In this document: positions 1 to 5,930 of the stretch, in pieces
How the letters are laid out: every line of letters starts with the position of its first letter
Position numbering within the stretch: position 1 is the first letter of the stretch
Assembly (NCBI GenBank): GCA_024691065.1
Contig: JAILOA010000283.1
Coordinates: 1-9,785 of the forward strand
Reading direction: 5' to 3'
Origin: Lachnospiraceae bacterium
GTDB lineage: Bacteria > Bacillota > Clostridia > Lachnospirales > Lachnospiraceae
DNA: 9,785 nt
Notes under the pieces: generated by a model
The model's database searches: none
The model's input: only the letters and a program-made list of their open reading frames with translations
Told to the model about the DNA's origin: nothing
Position numbers and translations under genes: made by a program

Positions 1-1865
1 GCAGTCGTAAAATACCTGTTTCTTAAAAAGAATTCCCCTGCATCCTCATTTTCCCCATCGGCATCACCGATTAATCTTCCATCAAAAAGCAATGCCGTGC
101 AACCGGAAATCTTAGCAGCAAATTCCATATCGTGAGTTACAATTACTATCGTCTTTCCAAGCTGATTTAATTTATATAATTCCGAAATCAGTTTTTCCCT
201 GAACGCACTGTCGAGCCCCTTTGTCGGCTCATCCAAAAGAATAATATCCGGCTCCGTAAGTAAAAGCTTTCCCAATGCAAGTCGCTGTTTCTCGCCACCG
301 CTCAAATCATACGGATGCGTCTTTCTTTGCTTCAAAAGCTCCAAAAACTCTAAAGTTACATTTACCTTTTCCTTAATTTCCGGGGCCTTCAGGTTTAAAA
401 CCTCGGCAAGTTCCTCCTCCACCGTAATCTCTGTAAAAAGCTCAAGCGGATTCTGCGTCAGATATCCAACCTTTTCCTTCACATATACCTTGCCACCCTT
501 TGGCTTTATAATTCCGGAAAGAATCTTTAACAATGTAGTTTTCCCGGAACCGTTTCCGCCCATTATTGTGTAAATCGCCCCTTTAGGAATATTAATATTC
601 AAATCCTTTAATAAAGGAGACTTTTTATCATCAAAATAATAGGTGAGATTTTTCCCGCTGAGAACTGTTTCACCCGAAGCAATTAACCCTTTATTATTCG
701 ATACATTTTTCTTTGTAGAACCACTTATCAAAGAGTTCTCGGATACATTACTCTCTTCATCACCTTTTACTAAAGTGCCCGTAAGAACGGAATGCAAAAC
801 TTCCGAAAGCCACCTTCTGCCCTCTTTAATTGAAATCGGAGTATCGGAATTTTCCACGCTCCCGAGGTCGCTGTCTTTGAAACTATCGGGATTCCCCTTG
901 TTTCTACGGTCGTTGTCTTTGAAACTATCGGAATTTCTCCTGCTCCCGAGGTCGCTGCTTCCCTTCACCAAATCCAATTTTATATAGGCCTTAAGAGCTA
1001 TAGGGAGTGACCCGAATATCGGAAATTTATCATCATATTTTCCAAATGTTTCGATATTTTTTTCAATGGAATTCACATCTAAATCCTTGCCCGGCGAGCT
1101 CCCATTTTCTACAAGAAAATCCATAATTTTCCCGGAAATATTCCTCGTCCCGGCATCTACCGTAAGCTCTCCATCGTGCATTATAAGCACCCTGTCGGAA
1201 ACCGGAATCACTTCCTCCAAATACTGCTCGGAAAGAATAACAGTAGTTGAAAATTCCCTGTTGATTTCAACAAGCATATTTATAAAATTTCTTCTGGCTA
1301 TAGGATCCAGCTGACTAAGCGGCTCATCCAGAATCAAAAGCTCCGGTTGCATAACCATAATGGAAGCCAGTGCAATTAACTGCTTCTCGCCACCTGACAA
1401 ATCCTTAACATTCTTTCTGAAATATTTTGAAATTCCAAAATACTCACTCATTTCAGCAACTCTTCTGTTGATTTCAGAGTTCCCTACACCCAGGTTCTCC
1501 AATCCAAATGCAAGCTCATGCCATACCTTATCGGTAACCAATTGTGCCTCCGGATCCTGCAATACAAATCCGATTTTCATAGCACTTTCCCGGTCACCCA
1601 TTTCCTCAATCGGAATCTCCTTAAAACCACCCTGTTTTGACTCGTCTCTAGAGCAGAAAATCATCTCCCCCTCACCTTTTCCAAAAGGGATATGATTCTT
1701 TTTCATATGACAAAGCAATGTACTTTTCCCGCTTCCGGACTGCCCGCAAAGCACAACAAACTCGCCGCGCCCTACTGTGAACGATATATTTTTAATTGCC
1801 GGAACAATAGTTTCCGGATATTGAAATGTAACATTTTTAAATGTCAATATATTATCAAAATACAT
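1..1865 (-). CDS. Two-domain ECF-type ABC transporter ATPase (EcfA1-EcfA2 fusion, YkoD-like), 3' end outside window
   Basis: This protein carries two nucleotide-binding domains in one chain and would power an energy-coupling-factor vitamin or cofactor importer at the inner face of the membrane. Domain 1 has Walker A GQSGSGKST (residues 41-49, K47), a QDPEAQLVTD Q-loop typical of ECF ATPases, signature LSGGEKQ (156-162) and Walker B D180-E181. Domain 2 starts near residue 404, with Walker A lysine K442, signature LSGGEKQ (521-527), Walker B D545-E546 and switch histidine H578. In domain 1 the switch position reads SEQYLEEV, so Q214 stands where His is usual. A long hydrophilic linker (about 240-400) contains a 14-residue repeat. 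The start is ATG at 1863-1865, with AAGGAAG at 1871-1877 as ribosome binding site. No stop is reached, so the gene continues left of the window, and at least 621 residues are visible. The transmembrane EcfT and the substrate-binding S component are not in view, so the substrate is unknown. Family assignment is sure; the ECF subtype is likely. Confidence 0.93.
   Translation of the reverse strand, partial: MYFDNILTFKNVTFQYPETIVPAIKNISFTVGRGEFVVLCGQSGSGKSTLLCHMKKNHIPFGKGEGEMIFCSRDESKQGGFKEIPIEEMGDRESAMKIGFVLQDPEAQLVTDKVWHELAFGLENLGVGNSEINRRVAEMSEYFGISKYFRKNVKDLSGGEKQLIALASIMVMQPELLILDEPLSQLDPIARRNFINMLVEINREFSTTVILSEQYLEEVIPVSDRVLIMHDGELTVDAGTRNISGKIMDFLVENGSSPGKDLDVNSIEKNIETFGKYDDKFPIFGSLPIALKAYIKLDLVKGSSDLGSRRNSDSFKDNDRRNKGNPDSFKDSDLGSVENSDTPISIKEGRRWLSEVLHSVLTGTLVKGDEESNVSENSLISGSTKKNVSNNKGLIASGETVLSGKNLTYYFDDKKSPLLKDLNINIPKGAIYTIMGGNGSGKTTLLKILSGIIKPKGGKVYVKEKVGYLTQNPLELFTEITVEEELAEVLNLKAPEIKEKVNVTLEFLELLKQRKTHPYDLSGGEKQRLALGKLLLTEPDIILLDEPTKGLDSAFREKLISELYKLNQLGKTIVIVTHDMEFAAKISGCTALLFDGRLIGDADGENEDAGEFFLRNRYFTT
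863..957. repeat. 42-bp imperfect tandem repeat in the ABC inter-domain linker
   Basis: Units begin near 863, 905 and 947. The shared core TGTCTTTGAAACTATCGG occurs at 872-889 and 914-931, and CGAGGTCGCTG occurs at 863-873 and 947-957. The period is 14 codons, so the frame is kept. In the protein it gives repeats of the type DLGSRRNSDSFKDN, DRRNKGNPDSFKDS and DLGSVENSD. It lies in the hydrophilic linker, where length change should be tolerated. Confidence 0.8.
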
Positions 1866-1908
1866 TTTTACTTCCTTAAATTATCAATATTTTTTTCAGG
1901 ACCTCAAT

Positions 1909-1914
1909 ATTATA
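1909..1914 (-). promoter_or_regulatory. Putative -10 box for the ABC ATPase gene
   Basis: A perfect TATAAT, directly preceded by TG, is read on the minus strand 44 bases before the ATG at 1865. It would give a leader of about 37 nt that includes the AAGGAAG ribosome binding site. No good -35 element is present at 16-18 bp, so the call rests on the -10 and its position. The 1866-2001 stretch otherwise shows only AT-rich spacer. Confidence 0.4.
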
Positions 1915-2001
1915 CAGGATTATTTGAAAATAATAAATAAAATTATCCGTTCTTTAATATTCTATTCATTATTATTTTTTCCGTCTTCGCTATAATATCC
2001 A

Positions 2002-2192
2002 CGACAAAACTCTATAAATATATTTTACATCTATTCCACTAAAATATATCCGGACAGACTCTTTAAATATATTTTTACATCTATTCCTCTAAAACATTCC
2101 CGACAAGACTCTTTAAATATATTTTTACATCTATTCCGCTAAAACATTCCCGACAAGACTCTTAAAAAATTTTACATATTCTTCCTCGTATA
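2002..2192. repeat. 50-bp tandem repeat array, about 3.8 copies, between divergent promoters
   Basis: Units start at 2002 (49 bp), 2051, 2101 and 2151 (the last decayed and partial). The two central units match at about 46 of 50 positions by eye. Each unit has a CGACAAGACTCTTTAAAT-like head, a TATTTTTACATCTATTCC middle and a CTAAAACATTCC end. No open reading frame runs through the array on either strand. It fills most of the space between the outward-facing promoters of the ABC gene (minus) and the kinase-like gene (plus). Units are head-to-tail without unique spacers, so it is not a CRISPR array. Whether it binds a regulator or is a neutral expansion cannot be told from sequence alone. Confidence 0.9.
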
Positions 2193-2224
2193 CACCTCAT
2201 ATTAACCATAGATTTAATAATTCC

Positions 2225-2253
2225 TAGACATACATTAAAAATTAGTGTATAAT
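2225..2253 (+). promoter_or_regulatory. Sigma-A type promoter for the kinase-like/sirtuin operon
   Basis: TAGACA at 2225-2230 (five of six to TTGACA) is followed after exactly 17 bp by TATAAT at 2248-2253. This is the best promoter match in the window. Transcription would start near 2260 and give a leader of about 115 nt before the ATG at 2376. Confidence 0.7.
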
Positions 2254-2278
2254 TACATAAATAGTGGTACATTTTTTG

Positions 2279-2328
2279 TTTCCACACTTAGCGTACAAAT
2301 TTTATATTGTTCAAATATAAAGTGGAAA
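2279..2328 (+). other. Inverted repeat in the operon leader
   Basis: TTTCCAC (2279-2285) is complementary to GTGGAAA (2322-2328) across a 36-nt AT-rich loop, within the predicted leader of the kinase-like gene. It is a plausible weak hairpin, but it has no T-run and does not cover the ribosome binding site AGGGGG at 2362-2367. A four-codon frame (ATG at 2356, stop at 2368-2370) overlaps that ribosome binding site and is probably chance. Confidence 0.3.
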
Positions 2329-2375
2329 TTTTATTCCGCTTTACTTTTCACATTTATGAATAGGGGGTAAGACTT

Positions 2376-2984
2376 ATGGAAAAGGTTATTACCATCGGCA
2401 GACAATACGGAAGTGGAGGTCGTGATTTTGGAAGAAAGCTTGCCCGCGAATTGGGAGTTCCTTTTTACGATAATGAGCTCATCACTCTGGCTGCCAAAGA
2501 AAGCGGCTTCGCCGAAGAAAGTTTCGAACGCGCTGAGAAAAAAGCTACAAACAGTCTTTTATATTCTCTCGCAATGGGTGCGACAGCTTACGGAGGCATA
2601 GATTTCGGAACCAATGCATTATCCTTGGATGACCGCATTTTCCTGGCACAATCCAAAGTAATTGTAAAGGTTGCAGGCGAGGGACCGTGTGTTATCGTAG
2701 GAAGATGTGCTGATTACATATTAAAGGACAGAGTAGATACATTTAATATTTTTGTACGTGCTTCCCTGGATTATCGTATGAACAGGGCTATTAAAGAATA
2801 CGGCGATCCGGAAAATAAGGTCGGCGAAATTATTACAAAGACCGACAAGAGTAGGGCTAATTATTATAAATATCACGTCGGTGAGAGTTGGACTAATTTA
2901 AATAATTACGACCTGGTTTTAAGAAGTGACTTATGCGACATAGACACCTTGGTTAAAGGCACAATTGCTATTTTAAATAATTGA
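2376..2984 (+). CDS. Cytidylate kinase-like family protein (Cytidylate_kin2)
   Basis: A 202-residue P-loop protein of the cytidylate kinase-like family, a cytosolic group related to CMP kinase whose exact substrate is generally not established. The N-terminus has the family's IGRQYGSGGRDFG loop (residues 7-19), in which the Walker lysine of true kinases is not at its usual place. ARELGVPFYDNELI (23-36) and VIVGRCADYIL (106-116) are further hallmarks, and SRANYYKYHVGESW (159-172) matches the usual C-terminal block. The length is normal for the family. The ATG at 2376 is set by AGGGGG at 2362-2367, eight bases upstream. The gene is first in an operon: its TGA is 19 bases from the next start. 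This is not the essential Cmk, which has a classical GPAGAGKS-type loop, so no symbol is given. Confidence 0.9.
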   Translation: MEKVITIGRQYGSGGRDFGRKLARELGVPFYDNELITLAAKESGFAEESFERAEKKATNSLLYSLAMGATAYGGIDFGTNALSLDDRIFLAQSKVIVKVAGEGPCVIVGRCADYILKDRVDTFNIFVRASLDYRMNRAIKEYGDPENKVGEIITKTDKSRANYYKYHVGESWTNLNNYDLVLRSDLCDIDTLVKGTIAILNN

Positions 2985-3003
2985 TTCAGGAGGGGGTACA
3001 TAT

Positions 3004-3879
3004 ATGAGCGTTGTTGAAAATAAAGTTAAAGATCTATTGAAAAAATCCGGAAATGTATTTGTTTATTGCGGTACTGCAATACCTAGAAGCATCGGTCTTA
3101 ATGGTGTAATTGCCGAACATATCGCTTACGATATCGAAGATTATTACGGTTATTCCAGTGAGGAAATTATGACCGAGAGCTTTTTAACCAGAAGAGTTAA
3201 ATTATTCTTTGATTATTATCAAAATATTATGCTTGGAAAAACAGATCCCGGAATTCCGAAAGCTGCTTATTTAATAAAGGAATTACAGGAATATATTAAT
3301 ATAGAAACCATTTCCACAAATAATGTTTACGGTCTTTATGAAAAAGCCGGTTGTGAAAATGTAATCGCCGTCAACGGTTGTGTAGAGAAGAATACCTGCC
3401 CAAGTTGCGGTAAAACATTCGATGCAAATTATGTAAGAGCAAACAGGATTATTCCTCTTTGTGATAAATGTAAAGTACCTTTAAGACCCGGCTTCACACT
3501 CATCGGTGAAACCATTGATAACGGTCTCATTACAAAGGCTATTAATGCAGTTGAAAAGGCTGATACATTCCTTGTAATCGGTTCAAGCTTAAGAAATAAG
3601 ATATTTAAAAACCTTATCAAATATTATGAAGGAAATAATCTCATTCTTATCAATACCGAGGAGCTCTTCGGTGATGACATTGCAAATTATCGTATATACG
3701 GTGATATTACAGATTGTCTTGAAAGAATTACGGAAGATATAAAGAAGGAACTTCCTAAGAGAGAAAAGAAAAAGGTTGTTGAGGAAGCTGACGAAGAAGA
3801 AGCCGATACTAAGAAGGAAGATACAACCGGGAAAGCTGATGCTAAGGAAGCCGATGCTAAGGAGGCCGATGCTAAGTAA
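3004..3879 (+). CDS. Divergent SIR2-family (sirtuin-like) protein with intact zinc ribbon and altered active site
   Basis: A 291-residue homologue of NAD-dependent protein deacylases. Sirtuin landmarks in order: a GAG-type loop here reading CGTAIPRS (22-29), STNNVYGLYEKAG (104-116) in place of TQNIDGLHxxAG, VNGC (123-126) in place of the catalytic HG motif, zinc cysteines C132, C135, C153 and C156, LRPGFTLIGE in place of RPxVVxFGE, GSSL (193-196), and LINTEE near the usual INxE site. The structural and zinc elements are kept. The general-base His is N124, the Asp of the NID motif is Y109, and the IPDFR segment is missing. Ordinary deacylase activity is therefore doubtful. Binding of NAD, ADP-ribose or a related ligand is an inference. 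From about residue 246 an acidic/lysine-rich tail ends in ADAKE repeats. AGGAGG at 2988-2993 fixes the ATG start. It is co-transcribed with the kinase-like gene. Confidence 0.85.
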   Translation: MSVVENKVKDLLKKSGNVFVYCGTAIPRSIGLNGVIAEHIAYDIEDYYGYSSEEIMTESFLTRRVKLFFDYYQNIMLGKTDPGIPKAAYLIKELQEYINIETISTNNVYGLYEKAGCENVIAVNGCVEKNTCPSCGKTFDANYVRANRIIPLCDKCKVPLRPGFTLIGETIDNGLITKAINAVEKADTFLVIGSSLRNKIFKNLIKYYEGNNLILINTEELFGDDIANYRIYGDITDCLERITEDIKKELPKREKKKVVEEADEEEADTKKEDTTGKADAKEADAKEADAK

Positions 3880-4012
3880 ATCGACACTAAGAAAACCGTA
3901 GATTACGCTAAGGATGCGAAGCTTACGCTAAGAGAGTCGAAACTAAGTAAATCGACACTTAGAAAACCGTAGATTACGCTAAGGAGGCGAAGCTTTCGCT
4001 AAGGGGCTGACA
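3835..4012. repeat. 15-bp coding repeats running into a 71-bp tandem repeat past the sirtuin stop codon
   Basis: Inside the gene, 15-bp units (GAT GCT AAG GAR GCC) encode ADAKE repeats from 3835 to the TAA at 3877-3879. The related GCTAAG-rich pattern continues after the stop as two 71-bp units, beginning at about 3872 and 3943. Each contains AAAACCGTAGATTACGCTAA and a GCGAAGCTTWCGCTAAG block. Because 71 is not a multiple of three, the second copy is out of frame with the first. The gene's own frame past the stop stays open to a TAG in the second unit. This looks like a formerly longer tail, or a repeat expansion that carried coding sequence into the 3' untranslated region. Confidence 0.75.
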
Positions 4013-4053
4013 CCGAGGCAACAAACTAAATAATATTAATATATAATAAAATT

Positions 4054-4090
4054 AAAACCTCAATTAAGGTACGACCCTAATTGAGGTTTT
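4054..4090. terminator. Bidirectional intrinsic terminator between convergent genes
   Basis: AAAACCTCAATTAAGG (4054-4069) pairs with CCTAATTGAGGTTTT (4076-4090) with one bulged A and a six-base loop. Plus-strand transcripts end in TTTTTATATT. Minus-strand transcripts end in TTTTAATTTT. It lies between the sirtuin gene (plus) and the methyltransferase gene (minus) and can serve both. Confidence 0.9.
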
Positions 4091-4097
4091 TATATTA

Positions 4098-4200
4098 TCT
4101 CTAATAAATTTTAAGTTCAATATATCTCTGATATTCATTAAAATCAATATATTTCCAATAAATATAAGTTCTATATTCCCTGATAATTTCTAAGTTTCAC
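4098..4200. repeat. Degenerate AT-rich series with about 27-bp period
   Basis: Four similar blocks begin near 4098, 4125, 4152 and 4175, with the pattern TCTCTAATA or TCCCTGATA, then an AT-rich middle, then AAGTTC/AAATCAATATA. Identity is low and the AT-rich composition inflates it, so this may be chance. It sits between the terminator and the 3' end of the methyltransferase gene. Confidence 0.3.
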
Positions 4201-4239
4201 AAGTTAAGATATGTAAGAGGGACGGTAACTCAAACAGCA

Positions 4240-5541
4240 TCAGATTGCATAAAGCACATACTCTGAAGCAGTATATCCATTGGTTGCTCCATAGTAACGA
4301 AGATAGAATTTGTACTTACTGTTTAACTTGGAAAGATTCTCAGGAATCTCCCATAAATCGCTATATTTATGATATGCAGCAATAGCAAGCTTTGGCTTAT
4401 CATACTTAATATGGTTCTTGCCACCCTTGATAGCATCCATCTCGGAACCTTCAATATCCATCTTAATGTATGTTACAGGCTCGGCAATATCCTTATCAAT
4501 AGGAACACCATCAATAGGCACCTTTGAATCAGGCTTGTTAGGAACATCTGCGTCTGAATCATAAATAGCAGCATTCTCAGGATCTAAAAGTGAAGTGGTT
4601 GAAAGCGAAGGATTATCATTAATGAAAATCTTCTTCTTAGACATACCGTTGCTGGTAATCGCAGCATTATGAATCTCAACATTCTCAACGTCCTTGAGTT
4701 CTTCCTTCATCTTCTCGCAAAGACTAGGAACCATTTCATAAGCATAAGCTTTCTGGAAAGATGAGAAATTGTCAAGATAAGCTAAAATTGAATTACCCTT
4801 GTAAGCTCCGCAGTCCAAAATAACTTCCTTGTCACTCATTTCACCAAGTACATCCAAATCAAGATAAGGAGCAAATGACTTCTCAACCAATGTATTCTTA
4901 ACCGCATAATCCAAATCAAGCCAGAATTTCAAAATTCCGTAAAGTACCTTCTTTGAACGGTAATCCGCAAGAATACTATAAAGCCAGGTATATCTCTCAG
5001 CATTTTCCTTAAGCTCATCTACACAACTTTCGAATCTTTCATAAACATTATTATCAGGATCCAATTTGCCCCAATAATATGAAAAACTATTATGGAACTC
5101 AACAATCTTCCTGTAATTATCAACAGACTTTGATCTAATCTTATTTAATTCCTTCTTCAAATTTTCAATCATATCCTGTCTTGAAACATTATGAATGCGA
5201 ACCATAATTTTAGCAAAATCCTGATCTAAGTTACAACTATATTCATTTAAAGCATCTAAATCATCCATAAGAATCCCCTTCCATTTATCAAATTCATCAA
5301 AAAATGCCGAAAGCGCAGCACCATGTTCCATAGCATCAGTTAAATTATCCAAAACCTTATTGCCCTCTAATTGAGCGCTACCGTAAAATGACTCTGTAAG
5401 ACTTGAAATACCGCCATAAATCTGCTTAAAGGCAGGCTTCATCTTCTCATTTACAGTCTTAAGATTATTTTTCCTAAGATAATCAGTTGTTTTTACTAAT
5501 GTCTGAAGCATTGATTCTGCTTGTTTGTTTTCCTTAGTCAT
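4240..5541 (-). CDS. FkbM-family methyltransferase with long N-terminal helical extension
   Basis: A 433-residue SAM-dependent methyltransferase. Residues 240-251 (VILDCGAYKGNS) form the SAM-binding motif I, YAYEMVP (266-272) supplies the acidic residue after the second strand, and KMDIEGSEMDAIKGG (360-374) is the FkbM hallmark. Members methylate sugar or polyketide hydroxyls, often on surface glycans or antibiotics. The acceptor here cannot be read from sequence. Residues 1 to about 180 are mainly charged and helix-prone with no recognised domain. The segment YSILADYRSKKVLYGILKFW (188-207) resembles the stretch that often precedes FkbM domains in clostridia. There is no signal peptide or membrane segment, so it is probably cytosolic. 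The start is fixed by AAAGGGGG a few bases upstream (about 5548-5555). No glycosyltransferase lies beside it, so it looks like an orphan. It ends with TGA, facing the bidirectional terminator. Confidence 0.9.
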   Translation of the reverse strand: MTKENKQAESMLQTLVKTTDYLRKNNLKTVNEKMKPAFKQIYGGISSLTESFYGSAQLEGNKVLDNLTDAMEHGAALSAFFDEFDKWKGILMDDLDALNEYSCNLDQDFAKIMVRIHNVSRQDMIENLKKELNKIRSKSVDNYRKIVEFHNSFSYYWGKLDPDNNVYERFESCVDELKENAERYTWLYSILADYRSKKVLYGILKFWLDLDYAVKNTLVEKSFAPYLDLDVLGEMSDKEVILDCGAYKGNSILAYLDNFSSFQKAYAYEMVPSLCEKMKEELKDVENVEIHNAAITSNGMSKKKIFINDNPSLSTTSLLDPENAAIYDSDADVPNKPDSKVPIDGVPIDKDIAEPVTYIKMDIEGSEMDAIKGGKNHIKYDKPKLAIAAYHKYSDLWEIPENLSKLNSKYKFYLRYYGATNGYTASEYVLYAI

Positions 5542-5557
5542 TTTTATCCCCCTTTAC

Positions 5558-5713
5558 CTAACCAGTTACCGTAATTGATTCAACATTTAATACACCATTA
5601 ATCGAATCCCCACAAATATAAGCCTTAACGGTTTTATCACCAGGTCTGTTAACATCGTTCACGTCGCGTAAAACAGACTTATCCATCAAAAATTGTACAA
5701 AATTATAGCCCAT
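5558..5713 (-). CDS. Possible short ORF (51 codons, or 42 from an internal ATG) directly upstream of the methyltransferase
   Basis: In-frame ATG codons lie at 5713 and 5686, and the TAG is at 5558-5560, 16 bases before the methyltransferase ATG. The second half reads like real protein, with alternating hydrophobic residues (for example TVKAYICGDSINGVLNVESI), which resembles the last strands of a beta-sandwich. Neither ATG has a ribosome binding site, and a TGA lies just before the first. The second ATG lies where transcription should begin from the promoter at 5692-5720, so it could be a leaderless frame. Alternatives are a remnant of the 3' end of a lost gene, or a chance frame in a leader. 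The product is not recognised. Confidence 0.3.
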   Translation of the reverse strand: MGYNFVQFLMDKSVLRDVNDVNRPGDKTVKAYICGDSINGVLNVESITVTG

Positions 5714-5720
5714 AAGTCAA
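5692..5720 (-). promoter_or_regulatory. Promoter for the methyltransferase transcript
   Basis: On the minus strand TTGACT (5720-5715) is followed after 17 bp by TACAAT (5697-5692), each five of six to consensus. Transcription would begin at about 5685-5686, on or beside an ATG, and give a leader of about 144 nt before the methyltransferase. A second -10-like TATAAT lies at 5707-5702 but lacks a good -35. Confidence 0.6.
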
Positions 5721-5762
5721 ATAAATAATTGTTAAATAAGTATGAACTTTTGACCGTAAATT

Positions 5763-5834
5763 AACTGTTTTTTTAGGATTTACTTATGAGTTCAATATAT
5801 AAGCAAATCCTACGCCTTTTATATTAAAACAGTT
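5763..5834 (-). other. Nested inverted repeat (double-stem dyad) 3' of the protease gene
   Basis: The outer arms AACTGTTTT (5763-5771) and AAAACAGTT (5826-5834) are perfect. The inner arms AGGATTTACTTAT (5775-5787) and ATAAGCAAATCCT (5799-5811) match except for one position. That position is A-C in plus-strand RNA but a G-U wobble in minus-strand RNA, which suggests the structure acts in the minus transcript, as a 3'-end structure of the protease message. There is no T-run after it on the minus strand, so a classic intrinsic terminator is not supported. A DNA operator is the other option. Confidence 0.6.
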
Positions 5835-5845
5835 TATATTTTCGG

Positions 5846-5930
5846 TACATTGTTACGAATTCAATGTGTACGCCTTGATCTGTACATTGTTATGAATTCA
5901 ATGTATATGCCTTGATCGGTGCATTGTTAT
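5846..5930. repeat. 37-bp tandem repeat spanning the protease stop codon
   Basis: Units lie at 5846-5882 and 5883-5919, matching at about 33 of 37 positions, with a partial third copy from 5920. The TAA stop (5890-5892) is inside the middle unit. The unit therefore contains the last codons (IKAYTLNS) of the protease, and the copy beyond the stop repeats them out of frame, since 37 is not a multiple of three. Each unit also carries a TACATTG/CAATGTA dyad with a nine-base spacer, perfect in the 5883 unit. Confidence 0.85.

Noticed and set aside
643..1940. Several plus-strand open frames of 82-114 codons
   Set aside because: They are antisense shadows of the ABC ATPase, whose motifs are unambiguous on the minus strand.
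2002..2192. CRISPR array
   Set aside because: The 50-bp units follow directly on one another with no unique spacers, the repeats drift, and no cas gene is present.
2376..2984. Essential CMP kinase (cmk)
   Set aside because: The GRQYGSGGRDFG loop and C-terminal block match the Cytidylate_kin2 family, not the classical GPxGxGKS loop of Cmk.
3687..3887. A 66-codon minus-strand Ser/Ala-rich frame
   Set aside because: It is the reverse reading of the sirtuin tail repeats.
4240..5713. RiPP precursor plus modifying methyltransferase
   Set aside because: The short frame has no leader/core pattern or cleavage motif, and no other RiPP enzyme or transporter is adjacent.
5775..5811. Intrinsic terminator for the protease gene
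   Set aside because: The stem is strong, but on the minus strand it is followed by A residues rather than a T-run. It is kept only as a dyad.
5763..5834. Insertion sequence or MITE ends
   Set aside because: No target-site duplication or transposase remnant is visible. It is left open as a possibility in the dyad finding only.
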